A DNA stretch of 64,000 bases. Source: ZC4RG30 sp039932715. GTDB taxonomy: Bacteria; Pseudomonadota; Gammaproteobacteria; Steroidobacterales; Steroidobacteraceae. Below, piece after piece: positions 9,733-18,849 of this stretch (position 1 is its first letter; every line of letters starts with the position of its first letter). The stretch covers positions 43,958-107,957 of the forward strand of contig JBDTPN010000007.1 of assembly GCA_039932715.1 (NCBI GenBank), read 5' to 3'. The translations under genes were made by a program, and so were the position numbers. A model generated the notes under the pieces. The model searched no databases. It worked only from the letters and a program-made list of their open reading frames with translations, and was not told the origin of the DNA.

Positions 9733-10382
9733 GTTGTTACCTCTGTCAGCCCGGAGGTCTTTGGCCGGTACGCACACCAGGCGGCAATGCAGCACTCTGG
9801 ACAGCGCGGCTTGCGGGCCACGCATACATGTCGTCCGTGCAATATCAACCAATGATGCGCGTGTGGCAGGAATTCCTCTGGCGTCACCTTGAGCAGGCGC
9901 TGCTCCACGGCCAGTGGCGTGGCGCCCCGTGCCAGCCCGGTGCGATTGGCGACGCGAAACACATGCGTGTCCACCGCGATGGTGGGTTCACCGAATGACA
10001 CATTGAGCACCACATTCGCGGTTTTGCGGCCCACTCCAGGCAAGGCTTGTAGCGCCTCCCGATCATGGGGCACCGTGCCCCCATGGCGTTCGATGAGCAG
10101 GCGACACATCTCGATCACGTTCTTCGCCTTGGCGTTGAAGAGGCCAATGTGCCGAATGTACGGCGTCAGGCCGGTAACGCCAAGTTCCAATATGGATTGC
10201 GGGGTGCGAGCCTGCGCAAACAGGCGTCGCGTCGCGATATTGACGCTGCGATCCGTGGCCTGTGCCGAAAGGATGACCGCCACCAGCAGCTCGAATGGCG
10301 TGGCGAACGCAAGTTCGCTGCGCGGCGCGGGGTTGGCAGCGCGCAACGCGCCGAAAATCGCCGCGACGCGCGCCGGGGTCAA
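9729..10382 (-). CDS. nth: Endonuclease III (DNA glycosylase/AP lyase)
   Basis: A base-excision-repair enzyme that removes oxidised pyrimidines and cleaves the abasic site. It is 217 residues long, as expected. The helix-hairpin-helix LPGVGRKTANVVLN contains the catalytic Lys, and the catalytic Asp follows in AVDTHVFRVANR. Four cysteines near the C-terminus in the C-x6-C-x2-C-x5-C pattern (CVARKPRC, then CCIAAWC) bind the [4Fe-4S] cluster. The start is TTG at 10382, giving MTPARVAAIFG. No ATG exists at the right place, and the TTG overlaps the metG stop as TTGA, indicating coupling. Next to metG and DUF1841 on the same strand. Confidence 0.96.
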   Translation of the reverse strand: MTPARVAAIFGALRAANPAPRSELAFATPFELLVAVILSAQATDRSVNIATRRLFAQARTPQSILELGVTGLTPYIRHIGLFNAKAKNVIEMCRLLIERHGGTVPHDREALQALPGVGRKTANVVLNVSFGEPTIAVDTHVFRVANRTGLARGATPLAVEQRLLKVTPEEFLPHAHHWLILHGRHVCVARKPRCPECCIAAWCAYRPKTSGLTEVTT

Positions 10383-12361
10383 CTGATCTTCATGCCGGGC
10401 GTGACGCCCGCATCCGCCGACAACAGGAATACGCCGCTATCGTTGCCGCTGGCGCACAGCACCATTCCCTCGGAGACGCCGAAGCGCATCTTGCGCGGCG
10501 CGAGGTTGGCGATCATTACCACGTAGCGGCCTACTAGTGATTCAGGCGCGTAGCTGGCGCTGATGCCGGAGAACACATTGCGCTGCTCGGTGCCGAGGTC
10601 GAGCTTCAGCTGCAGCAGCTTGTCAGAACCGGCCACGCGTGTGGCCTCCAGCACCAGTGCGGCGCGCAGGTCGAGCTTGGCGAAGTCATCAATGCTGATC
10701 ACGGGTTTTCCTGAGGTAACTGGCGTGGGCGCAGCGACGAGCTGCTTGACGATGACCGGGTCAAGTCGTGCAGCCAGCTGTGGATATTTTGCAATGGCTG
10801 CTCCCAGCAGCGGCTCGTCAACACTGTGCCACGCCTGCGAAGCGCTGCATCCCAGCCACTGCGCCGCATTGGCCGCAATGCCGGGCATCACGGGAGCCAG
10901 CCAGGTCATCAATACGCGAAACAGATTGATGCCCTGCGTGGCCACCGCGCGCGCCTCATCCAGTCGCGCCGCATCCTTGGCAAGTACCCAGGGTTTCTGC
11001 TGGTCTACATACTGGTTGGCGCGATCAGCCAGCGCCATGATTTCGCGTATCGCACCTGCATAGTCGCGGGATTCATAAAGCGCAGCGATCGGCTCCGCGG
11101 CAGCGCTGAAGCTCTCGTAAAGGGCTGGATCAGGAAGCCGGTCCGCAAGTTTGCCGCCGCCGCGCTCGATGAACGGTGCGCAGCGGCTGGCGATATTGAC
11201 CAGCTTGCCCACGATGTCCGAGTTCACGCGCGCGCAGAAATCCTCAAGGGTGAAATCGATGTCATCCAGGCCATTGCCCAGCTTGGCCGCAAAGTAATAG
11301 CGCAGGTGATCGGAAGGCAGCAGGTCGAGATAGCGGCGCGCGGTGATGTTGGTGCCGCGTGACTTCGACATCTTCTGGCCGTCGACGGTGAGGAAGCCAT
11401 GCACGTGAACACCGGTGGGACGCCGGAATCCTGACCCCTGCAGCATGGCAGGCCAGAACAGGGTGTGGAAATAGCTGATGTCCTTGCCGATGAAATGATG
11501 CAGCTCGGTGGTGGCGCCGGCCTTCCAGTATTTGTCGAAATCCAGGCCGCGCGCGGCGGCCAGTGCCGCGAAACTGCCGATGTAGCCCACCGGTGCATCG
11601 AACCATACATAGAAGAACTTGCCCGGTGCATCCGGGATCTCGAACCCGAAGTACGGTGCATCACGCGAGATGTCCCAGTCCTTGAGGCCGGTCTCCAGCC
11701 ATTCGTCCAGCTTGGCGCGTACGGCAGTCTGCAGGCCTTTGCCCGCCAGCCACTCACGCAGATCCGCTTCGTAATCTCCCAGCTTGAAGAACAGGTGCTC
11801 GGAGTCGCGCAGCACCGGCTTCGTACCGGTGATAGTCGAAACTGCGTCCTTGAGATCTTCGGGGGAATAGGTTGCCCCGCAATTCTCGCAACTGTCGCCG
11901 TACTGGTCGGCCGTGCCGCAGCGCGGGCAGGTGCCGCGGACAAAGCGGTCGGGCAGGAACATGCCGGCCGTTTCATCATAAGCCTGGCGCACCACGCGCC
12001 GCGCTATGGAGCCGCGCTGGCGCAATGCCTCATACATCAGCGTGGAATAACGGCGGTTTTCCTCGCTGTGCGTGGAATGGAAATGATCGAATGCGATCTG
12101 GAAGCCGGCGTAGTCACGCTGGTGTTCGGTGGCGTATGCGGCCACCAGCGCCTCGGGCGTGATGCCATCCTGGCGGGCGCGGATCATGATCGGTGTGCCA
12201 TGGCAATCCTCGGCACAAACGTATAGGCATGCATTGCCACGCATACGCTGGAAGCGACACCAGATATCGGTCTGCACTGCCTCGACGATATGACCGAGGT
12301 GCAGGGGGCCGTTGGCGTAGGGCAGGGCGCTGGTGACCAGTATCGTGCGGGGCTGACTCAA
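10379..12361 (-). CDS. metG: Methionyl-tRNA synthetase
   Basis: Class I aminoacyl-tRNA synthetase charging tRNA-Met; 660 residues, the normal size for the dimeric form. Visible are the HIGH-type motif HLGH in YANGPLHLGHIVEA, the zinc knuckle CPRC...CENC, and KMSKS in GQKMSKSRGTNI. The C-terminal EMAP/Trbp111-like tRNA-binding domain is also present (from about residue 555, FAKLDLRAALVLEATRV). The start overlaps the stop of the upstream PilT-like gene (ATGA at 12358-12361), so it is translated within that operon. In many gammaproteobacteria metG stands divergent to mrp-dcd. Here two ATPase genes and a kinase gene lie between them. Confidence 0.97.
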   Translation of the reverse strand: MSQPRTILVTSALPYANGPLHLGHIVEAVQTDIWCRFQRMRGNACLYVCAEDCHGTPIMIRARQDGITPEALVAAYATEHQRDYAGFQIAFDHFHSTHSEENRRYSTLMYEALRQRGSIARRVVRQAYDETAGMFLPDRFVRGTCPRCGTADQYGDSCENCGATYSPEDLKDAVSTITGTKPVLRDSEHLFFKLGDYEADLREWLAGKGLQTAVRAKLDEWLETGLKDWDISRDAPYFGFEIPDAPGKFFYVWFDAPVGYIGSFAALAAARGLDFDKYWKAGATTELHHFIGKDISYFHTLFWPAMLQGSGFRRPTGVHVHGFLTVDGQKMSKSRGTNITARRYLDLLPSDHLRYYFAAKLGNGLDDIDFTLEDFCARVNSDIVGKLVNIASRCAPFIERGGGKLADRLPDPALYESFSAAAEPIAALYESRDYAGAIREIMALADRANQYVDQQKPWVLAKDAARLDEARAVATQGINLFRVLMTWLAPVMPGIAANAAQWLGCSASQAWHSVDEPLLGAAIAKYPQLAARLDPVIVKQLVAAPTPVTSGKPVISIDDFAKLDLRAALVLEATRVAGSDKLLQLKLDLGTEQRNVFSGISASYAPESLVGRYVVMIANLAPRKMRFGVSEGMVLCASGNDSGVFLLSADAGVTPGMKIS

Positions 12362-13419
12362 GACTGGTCCTTCACCGCCTCGAACCGGCCCTTGCTGATG
12401 GCTTTCTTGTAGGCCTCCGAGCCGCTGATGATGCGCTGGTCGAGCAGCGCCTGGATGGAGCTGTCCATGGTGCGCATGCCGTTCTGCGCGCCGGACTGCA
12501 TCGCGTTCTCCAGCTGGTCGAGCTTGCCCTGGCGGATCAGGTTGGCCGTGGCCGGTGTGTTGACCAGGATTTCCAGCGCTGCCACGCGTCCAGATTTGTC
12601 GGCCCGCTGCAGCAATTGCTGCGAGACCACGCCGCGCAGTGAAGTCGACAGCATGGTGCGCACATGCGACTGCTTGTCGGAGGGGAAGACGTTGATGATG
12701 CGATCGACCGTGGGCGCCGCGCCATTGGTATGCAGGGTGCCCATGACGAGGATGCCCATTTCCGCGGCGGTCACGGCTATGCCGATGGTTTCAAGGTCGC
12801 GCATTTCGCCCACCAGCACCACATCGGGATCCTCACGCAGCGCCGAGTGCAACGCCGACGCGAAGTTGGGCGCGTGTACGCCGATCTCGCGCTGGCTGAT
12901 GAGGCAGTTGCGGCGCTGATGCACAAATTCGATGGGATCCTCCACCGTGAGGATGTGTCCTTTCTCGCGCTTGTTGATGTCATCGATCATGGCCGCCAGC
13001 GTCGTAGACTTGCCTGAACCGGTCTTGCCCGTGACCAGGATCAGCCCGTTGTTGGCGCGTGCCAGCGTGCGCACCGCTTCGGGCAGCTTCAGCTCGTCCA
13101 TGGTCAGGGCCTTGGAGGGAATGGCGCGAAACACCGCGCCCAAACCGTTGAGCTGTCGCAACACGTTGACGCGGAACCGGCCCAGGTCGCCCAGCGTGTA
13201 GGCGAAATCCGCGCCGTCATGCGCCTCGAGTCTCTGCTGGGCCTTCATGGGCATGATTTCAAACAGCAGCTGGCGCACGAATTCCGCAGGCAGGGTCTCC
13301 GGCCGTAGCGGAGTCAGGTCGCCATTCACGCGGATCCGGGCCGGATCACCAGCGATAAAGTGCAGGTCTGACCCGCGTCGCTGCAGTACATCGTTGAGGT
13401 ATGAATCGATCTCGGCCAC
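12358..13419 (-). CDS. PilT-family type IV pilus retraction ATPase (paralogue A)
   Basis: A 353-residue hexameric secretion/retraction ATPase of the PilT/PilU family. It has Walker A GKTGSGKST, the Asp box LTVEDPIEFVH, Walker B VVLVGEMRDLETI and the His box GTLHT. Known PilT proteins depolymerise type IV pili for twitching. The C-terminal segment ATANLIRQGK is close to, but not the same as, the AIRNLIRE motif that is strict in PilT. The Asn in LHTNG also departs from PilT. It could act as PilU or as a specialised paralogue. It lies 6 bases downstream of the second PilT-like gene and overlaps metG by 4 bases. Confidence 0.88.
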   Translation of the reverse strand: MAEIDSYLNDVLQRRGSDLHFIAGDPARIRVNGDLTPLRPETLPAEFVRQLLFEIMPMKAQQRLEAHDGADFAYTLGDLGRFRVNVLRQLNGLGAVFRAIPSKALTMDELKLPEAVRTLARANNGLILVTGKTGSGKSTTLAAMIDDINKREKGHILTVEDPIEFVHQRRNCLISQREIGVHAPNFASALHSALREDPDVVLVGEMRDLETIGIAVTAAEMGILVMGTLHTNGAAPTVDRIINVFPSDKQSHVRTMLSTSLRGVVSQQLLQRADKSGRVAALEILVNTPATANLIRQGKLDQLENAMQSGAQNGMRTMDSSIQALLDQRIISGSEAYKKAISKGRFEAVKDQS

Positions 13420-13425
13420 GGGCGA

Positions 13426-14526
13426 CTAACCTGATCCGGGTGCTGCGTCGAGCTTGGGAACCAGCGATGTATCGGTGACGAATTTCTGCAGCGCCTTTTT
13501 GTCCGTGGCGTAGAGATAGGCGTCGTCAGGATCGATCTCGCGCGCCTGGACTGCGGCCAGCAGCGCCTGGTCCAGCACCTGCATGCCGAACTCGCGGCCC
13601 ATCAGCAGCTGGCTGGGTACCTGGTGTGTCTGGTCGGTCTGGATGAGTTTGGCAATCGCCTTGGTCATCACCATGACTTCGCAGATGGCCTTGCGACCCT
13701 GGCCGTCACCGGTCTTCACCAGCACCTGCGTGATCACTGCCAGCAGGCTCTGCGAGAGAAAGCTCTTGGTCTGTTCGCGCTCTTCTATAGGCAATGCGTC
13801 GATGATGCGATCGATGGTCTTGACCGCGCCGGTGGTATGCAGTGTGCCCAGCACCAGGTGGCCGGTCTCCGCCGCCGTCATGGCCATGGAGATGGTCTCG
13901 GCGTCGCGCATTTCTCCTACCAGTATCACGTCCGGGTCTTCGCGCATTGCCGCGCGCAGGCCTTCGGCAAAACTGGGCAGGTGCGTGCCCAGTTCGCGCT
14001 GTATGACCTGGCAGGTCTTGCTGCGATGGACGAACTCAATGGGATCCTCAAGGCTGATAATGTTGAGGCGCCTGGTGGTGTTGAGCAGGTCGATCATCGC
14101 GGCCAGCGTCGTCGACTTGCCGGACCCGGTGGCGCCCGTCACCAGGATCATTCCCTGGTGGTAGTCGCACAATTTCCTGACCACCGGCGGCAGGCCCAGC
14201 TTGTCGAGAGTGGGCACTTCAGTAGGGATGGCACGGAACACCGCGCCGATCCCGGAATCCTTGCGAAATACGTTGACGCGAAAGCGCCCGCCCTCGGAGG
14301 AGACATAGGAGAAGTCGGCGTCATGGCCCTGCGAGAAGCGGGCGGCCTGCGAAGTGGGGATGATTTCCGAGATATAGCCTTCGAGCTCGGTGTCGCGCAG
14401 GTCACGGAACTTGATGGGCAGCAGTTCGCCATACATGCGCAGCATGGGTGGCACGCCCACGGCGAGGTGTATGTCCGAGCAGCCCTGCTGCGTGCCGAGC
14501 TTCAAGAATGCGTCAATGCGGGCCAT
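13426..14526 (-). CDS. PilT-family type IV pilus retraction ATPase (paralogue B)
   Basis: A 366-residue PilT/PilU-family ATPase related to its downstream neighbour. Walker A is GATGSGKST, followed by the Asp box ISLEDPIEFVH, Walker B VILVGEMRDAETI and the His box GTLHTT. The N-terminal PAS-like domain starts MARIDAFLKLGTQQGCSDIHL. The C-terminus has AIAKLIQTDQ where PilT has AIRNLIRE, so the diagnostic PilT motif is not conserved. I therefore leave the gene unnamed. It is 16 bases downstream of the HEAT-kinase gene and 6 bases upstream of paralogue A. All three genes look like one unit. The two ATPases may form a hetero-pair, as PilT and PilU do. Confidence 0.88.
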   Translation of the reverse strand: MARIDAFLKLGTQQGCSDIHLAVGVPPMLRMYGELLPIKFRDLRDTELEGYISEIIPTSQAARFSQGHDADFSYVSSEGGRFRVNVFRKDSGIGAVFRAIPTEVPTLDKLGLPPVVRKLCDYHQGMILVTGATGSGKSTTLAAMIDLLNTTRRLNIISLEDPIEFVHRSKTCQVIQRELGTHLPSFAEGLRAAMREDPDVILVGEMRDAETISMAMTAAETGHLVLGTLHTTGAVKTIDRIIDALPIEEREQTKSFLSQSLLAVITQVLVKTGDGQGRKAICEVMVMTKAIAKLIQTDQTHQVPSQLLMGREFGMQVLDQALLAAVQAREIDPDDAYLYATDKKALQKFVTDTSLVPKLDAAPGSG

Positions 14527-14542
14527 GGAACGTTAGTCTACG

Positions 14543-16978
14543 TTATGCGAAGCGTTCCAGCGCGACCCGCATTTCTTCCATGCTCTGGAAGCGCTTGGCC
14601 TTGTCGACGGCCATGGCCTTCATGATCAGGTCCGCCAGGCCGGTAGGCAGGTTGGGATTGATTTCCAGCGGCGGTCGGGCCTTGCCCTGGACATGCTGGT
14701 ACATCACGGCCATGTGATCGCCACGCGAATACGGCGGCACGCCGGTGAACATCTCGTACATGATCACGCCGATGGCATAGACGTCCGCGCGTTCGTCCAC
14801 CTTGCGGCCCAGGATTTGTTCCGGGGCCATGTATTTGGGCGACCCGATCACGTAGCCGGTCTTGGTCAGCTGCGTGTCGCCCTCGCGATGGGCGGCGGCC
14901 ACGCCGAAATCCACGATCTTAAGCAGACCATCGGCGTTAATGAGAATGTTGGCCGGCTTGAGGTCGCGATGCACGATGCCGACCTTGTGGGCCACCGTCA
15001 TGCCCTTGCACATATCCATGCTGAAGCGCACCGCGCGTTTGGTCTCGACCGGTTTTTCGTTGACGACTTCCGCACCCAGCGTGTGGGACTGGAAATACTC
15101 CATCGAAATGGCGTAGTTGCCCTGAATATGCAGGAAGTCGTAGATGCGGATGACGTTCTGGTGCGTGATTTTGCGCGAGTAGCGCAGCTCGTGCACGAAC
15201 CGCTTCATCATCTCCTCGTCTTCTGAGACATTGGGGTTTAGGAACTTGAGGATCAGGCGATCGTCCACCACCGTGTCTTCCATCAGCAGCACGGTGCCGA
15301 AGGCGCCCTTGCCGATCTTGTCGATGAACTTGTAGCGACCCTCGATCATGTCGCCCTTCTTGAGGGTGCCTATGTCGAGCTTGATGGGCGTGCCCTGGTC
15401 GACCTGGCGCAGCATGGGCTTGAGCTCGGCCTCCTCCATCGGCACAGGTCGTGAAGGCTCGCCGGCACGCGTGCCCGAGGCGCCTGCTGCGACGGTCTGG
15501 GAGCCACTTGCTGCGCCGCTGATCGACGGGCGCCCCGTGGCTTCGCCCGACATGCGCAGCGCCAGTTCCTTGAGGCCGGCCCCTGCAGCCTTGGCGATGG
15601 TTTCTTCCTGGCTCTGCGCCTGCGCCTGCAGTTGCAGGCGCACGTGTTCGGCACGTTTCTCGTCGCTGACGCGCGCCAGCGCCTGGATGACTTCAACGCG
15701 GATCTCTTTTTCGGCGCGCGACAGCAGCGGCAGCAGCAATTCCACCTGGCGTGCATCGCCCAGCTTGCCGATGGCGTGCACCACAATAGGCAGCGAGCGG
15801 GCCGGCGTGTTCTGCAACATCTCGGTGAGGCGCGGCAATGCGCGCTTGCTGCCAATGTCGGCCAGCGCGTCCACGGCGCGCTCGCTGACCCACCAGTCCG
15901 GATCGCGGGTGGCATCAATCAGGCTGTTGACTGCGCGTTCATCCTTGGTCTGGTTGAGGATCTCGATGGCGGCGCGACGGATGTTGTCGTCCCGGTCGCG
16001 AACCAGTTCCAGCACCGCATCGATGACCTTGGGGCCGCCAATCTTGCCCAGCGCGTCGCCCGCGCGACTACGCACCCACCAGTCGTCGTCCTTGATGGCC
16101 TCCAGCAGGAACTTGACTGATTTGGGATCGCCGATCTCGTTGAGCACTTCCACTGCCGCGCGGCGCGCAAACTCGTTTTCGTCCTTGAGCACATCGATCA
16201 GGTAACGGATGGTGTCCGGATCGTTGGCACGGATCAGCACGTCGATGGCGCGATTCTGCACATCGATTTCGCTGTCACGCAGCAGCAGGCAGATGGCGGG
16301 AATATCCACCGGCCCTTCCATGCGCGACAGCGCAGCCAGCGCCGACGAACGTATCATCCGGTTGTTGTCACGCAGCTGGGCGACCAGCGCCGCCTTGACC
16401 TCAGGCTTGCTGAAACGCGACAGGATATTGATGATGTGCATGCGCGCGATCGGGTCCTTGCCCTCGACGCGGCTGAGCAATTCAGGGATAGCGTTGGCGT
16501 CGGCGACTTCGCCCACCACGCGAAACAATGCGGCCTTCTCGCTTGGCTCCTGCGCATAGGCGGCGGTGAGCAGTTCGCGCACGTTGAACCGGTCACGCTG
16601 GGCATGGATGGCGTCCATCAGCGCCGATTTGGCCATGCCCTTGACGCTCAGGGCATCCAGCAACAGTCCCGGTGCGTAGTTACGACTGCTGCTGAGCGCC
16701 CAGCCGATACCGGCGGCAATGCGCGGCCCGCCATCGCACAGGCCCTGCACGAACTGCGGGAAGGTCTTGTTGGACACCAGCGTGGACAGCACGTCCACCA
16801 GTGCCACCGTGGCATTCTTGTCGGCGTCGGCCAGGGCCTGGATGGTGGGATCAATGACCCCCGCGCCAAGGCTCTTGAGGGCGGCCACGGCCTTCAGTGT
16901 TTCGGCACCCAGAGGCTCGTTGCTCGACTTGATCTGGACGATCAGCCGGTCAGACCGCAGATTCGTGAAAAAACCCAT
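14543..16978 (-). CDS. HEAT-repeat protein fused to a C-terminal Ser/Thr protein kinase
   Basis: An 811-residue soluble protein in two parts. Residues about 1-460 are a regular array of HEAT/PBS-type helical repeats (units such as DDDWWVRSRAGDALGKIGGP, then DNIRRAAIEILNQ), a protein-binding solenoid. A low-complexity Ser/Gly/Ala linker (about 470-510) leads to a Hanks-type kinase from about residue 550. The kinase has the Gly loop IGKGAFGTV (555), a Lys in LILKFL, HRDLKPAN (from 670), DFG (690) and the activation-segment APE in YMAPEQILG. All catalytic residues are present, so it should be active. No membrane segment or sensor domain is seen. It heads an operon with two PilT-family ATPases, which suggests control of pilus or another PilT-driven machine by phosphorylation (inference). 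Confidence 0.93.
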   Translation of the reverse strand: MGFFTNLRSDRLIVQIKSSNEPLGAETLKAVAALKSLGAGVIDPTIQALADADKNATVALVDVLSTLVSNKTFPQFVQGLCDGGPRIAAGIGWALSSSRNYAPGLLLDALSVKGMAKSALMDAIHAQRDRFNVRELLTAAYAQEPSEKAALFRVVGEVADANAIPELLSRVEGKDPIARMHIINILSRFSKPEVKAALVAQLRDNNRMIRSSALAALSRMEGPVDIPAICLLLRDSEIDVQNRAIDVLIRANDPDTIRYLIDVLKDENEFARRAAVEVLNEIGDPKSVKFLLEAIKDDDWWVRSRAGDALGKIGGPKVIDAVLELVRDRDDNIRRAAIEILNQTKDERAVNSLIDATRDPDWWVSERAVDALADIGSKRALPRLTEMLQNTPARSLPIVVHAIGKLGDARQVELLLPLLSRAEKEIRVEVIQALARVSDEKRAEHVRLQLQAQAQSQEETIAKAAGAGLKELALRMSGEATGRPSISGAASGSQTVAAGASGTRAGEPSRPVPMEEAELKPMLRQVDQGTPIKLDIGTLKKGDMIEGRYKFIDKIGKGAFGTVLLMEDTVVDDRLILKFLNPNVSEDEEMMKRFVHELRYSRKITHQNVIRIYDFLHIQGNYAISMEYFQSHTLGAEVVNEKPVETKRAVRFSMDMCKGMTVAHKVGIVHRDLKPANILINADGLLKIVDFGVAAAHREGDTQLTKTGYVIGSPKYMAPEQILGRKVDERADVYAIGVIMYEMFTGVPPYSRGDHMAVMYQHVQGKARPPLEINPNLPTGLADLIMKAMAVDKAKRFQSMEEMRVALERFA

Positions 16979-17084
16979 TACTGCATGTGGCCATTGGCTG
17001 TGCGTACAACCGTTAAATTATGCCATACGGGCCTCTGGCGACGCGTGAACCGTGTCGCTCGCTGCTAGAATCGGACCTCTTTTC

Positions 17085-18188
17085 ATGAGTGAACCTGTGG
17101 CACAAATGGCCGGAATCCGGGCTGCAATCGAGCAGTACCAGGACCCATGGATTGGACAGACGCTGGGCGCGTTGGGGGCCATCTCGTTTCTTGACGCAGA
17201 TCACACCCAGATCAAGGCCGGCATCCGCCTGCCGGTGCCGGTAGGCGGCTATGAGGCGGAACTGGCTGCCGCCCTGGCAAACCACCTGCGCGCGGCCGGG
17301 TTTGCGCAAAGCCTTTCGCTGGACCTGCAAGCCGTCATCGTGGCCCATGCAGTGCAAAAACCGCTGAAGCCACTGCCTGGCATCCGCAATATCGTAGCCG
17401 TGGGCTCGGCCAAGGGTGGGGTGGGCAAGTCCACGGTGGCGGTCAACCTGGCGCTGGCCTGGGCTGCCATGGGCGCAAAAGTGGGCATGCTGGACGCCGA
17501 TATCTATGGGCCCAGCCAGCCCACCATGTTGGGCCTGGGCCGCCAGCGGCCAACCGCCATAGAAGACAAACGCATCCGTCCGCTGGAGGCATTCGGCGTC
17601 AAGGCCATGTCCATCGGGTTCCTCATTGATCCGGATCAGCCCGCAATCTGGCGCGGGCCCATGGTGACCCAGGCGCTGACCCAGTTGCTGGGCGAGACCG
17701 AATGGGGAGATCTGGACTACCTGGTCATCGACATGCCGCCCGGAACAGGTGACCTGCAGCTGACACTGGCGCAGCGCGTGCCCGTGGCCGGCGCGATTAT
17801 CGTGACCACGCCGCAGGAAATCGCGGTGGCCGACGCGCGCAAGGGATTGCGCATGTTCGAGAAGGTGCTGGTGCCGGTGCTGGGCATCGTCGAGAACATG
17901 AGCACGCATCACTGCACCAACTGTGGCCATGAGGACGCAATCTTCGGTACCGGTGGGGGTGAAGCCCTGGCCGCCGAATCCGGCACGCGACTGCTGGGCA
18001 GGTTGCCCCTGGACACACGCATCCGCATCGAGGCTGACGCCGGCACGCCGTCGGTAGTGGCCGCGGCCGACTCGCCGCGCGGCATTGCCTATCGCGACCT
18101 GGCGCGTCATGCCGCCGGCGCGCTGGCATGCCGCCCCCGTGATCGCAGTTCCGCGTTTCCTGAAATCGTCGTCGAGAGAGCTTCATGA
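17085..18188 (+). CDS. mrp: Mrp/ApbC-type iron-sulfur cluster carrier ATPase
   Basis: A P-loop NTPase of the Mrp/NBP35 family that carries [4Fe-4S] clusters to target proteins. It shows a short N-terminal MIP18-like domain, the deviant Walker A KGGVGKSTVAVNLA, the Asp-rich LDADIYGPSQPTML, and DYLVIDMPPGTGD. The cluster-binding CxxC is in HHCTNCGHE, followed by IFGTGGG. I chose ATG 17085 (MSEPVAQMAG). A GTG at 17052 and an ATG at 17106 are alternatives, and none has a strong ribosome site. It is divergent from the HEAT-kinase gene across about 100 bases that must hold both promoters. Its stop overlaps dcd (ATGA), so the two are coupled. Confidence 0.95.
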   Translation: MSEPVAQMAGIRAAIEQYQDPWIGQTLGALGAISFLDADHTQIKAGIRLPVPVGGYEAELAAALANHLRAAGFAQSLSLDLQAVIVAHAVQKPLKPLPGIRNIVAVGSAKGGVGKSTVAVNLALAWAAMGAKVGMLDADIYGPSQPTMLGLGRQRPTAIEDKRIRPLEAFGVKAMSIGFLIDPDQPAIWRGPMVTQALTQLLGETEWGDLDYLVIDMPPGTGDLQLTLAQRVPVAGAIIVTTPQEIAVADARKGLRMFEKVLVPVLGIVENMSTHHCTNCGHEDAIFGTGGGEALAAESGTRLLGRLPLDTRIRIEADAGTPSVVAAADSPRGIAYRDLARHAAGALACRPRDRSSAFPEIVVERAS

Positions 18189-18751
18189 CCATCAAGTCCG
18201 ACAACTGGATCCGTCGCATGGCCGCATCCGGCGCAATGATCGAGCCCTTTGAGCCGGGACAGGTGCGCGAGGCCAATGGCACGCGCATAGTTTCCTACGG
18301 CACGTCCAGCTACGGTTACGACGTGCGCTGTGCGCGCGAATTCAAGATATTCACCAACATCAACAGCACCATTGTCGACCCGAAGAACTTCGATCCGCAG
18401 AGCTTCGTGGATGTGGCGTCGGACGTGTGCATCATTCCGCCCAATTCATTCGCGCTGGCGCGGACGGTGGAATATTTCCGCATCCCACGTAATGTGCTGG
18501 TGGTGTGCCTGGGCAAATCCACTTACGCGCGCTGCGGCATCATCGTCAACGTCACGCCGCTGGAGCCCGAGTGGGAAGGGCATGTGACGCTGGAGTTCTC
18601 GAACACCACGCCGCTGCCGGCAAAGATCTATGCCAATGAAGGGGTGGCGCAGATGCTGTTCTTCGAATCGGACGAGGTGTGCAGCACTTCTTACCGCGAC
18701 CGCGGCGGCAAATACCAGGGTCAGAAAGGCGTGACCTTGCCGAAAGCTTAA
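18185..18751 (+). CDS. dcd: dCTP deaminase
   Basis: A 188-residue trimeric enzyme converting dCTP to dUTP and ammonia, supplying dUMP for dTMP synthesis. Recognisable segments are SYGTSSYGYDVRCA, the nucleotide-binding LGKSTYARCG, and the active-site region EPEWEGHVTLEFSNTTPLP with its catalytic Glu. The C-terminus GQKGVTLPKA is typical for the family. The gene starts inside the mrp stop (ATGA). The oddity is at the end: the last 10 codons and stop are repeated twice downstream in the same frame (see the repeat at 18718-18847). The coding sequence itself ends at the first TAA (18749-18751). Confidence 0.97.
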   Translation: MTIKSDNWIRRMAASGAMIEPFEPGQVREANGTRIVSYGTSSYGYDVRCAREFKIFTNINSTIVDPKNFDPQSFVDVASDVCIIPPNSFALARTVEYFRIPRNVLVVCLGKSTYARCGIIVNVTPLEPEWEGHVTLEFSNTTPLPAKIYANEGVAQMLFFESDEVCSTSYRDRGGKYQGQKGVTLPKA

Positions 18752-18847
18752 GCTTCTAACGGCGTGGGTCAGAAAGGCGTGACCTTGCCGAAAGCTTAAG
18801 CTTCTAACGGCGTGGGTCAGAAAGGCGTTACGCTTCCCAAAGCCTGA
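18718..18847 (+). repeat. 48-bp tandem repeat of the dcd 3' end, 2.7 copies
   Basis: A unit of exactly 48 bases starts at 18718, 18766 and 18814. Copies 1 and 2 are identical. Copy 3 is partial (34 bases). Each copy contains codons for Gly-Gln-Lys-Gly-Val-Thr-Leu-Pro-Lys-Ala and a stop, all in the dcd frame (TAA 18749, TAA 18797, TGA 18845). Copy 3 differs from copies 1-2 only at third (or synonymous Leu) positions and the stop, so its peptide is identical. The unit also holds the palindrome AAGCTTAAGCTT. It fills the whole space between dcd and the convergent DUF3108 gene. Copy 3 looks like an older dcd tail left behind. Confidence 0.93.
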
Positions 18848-18849
18848 AC

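Noticed and set aside
18718..18847. Short direct repeats that could be taken for a CRISPR array
   Set aside because: There are no unique spacers, the period is 48 bases with coding content, and copies are tails of dcd.
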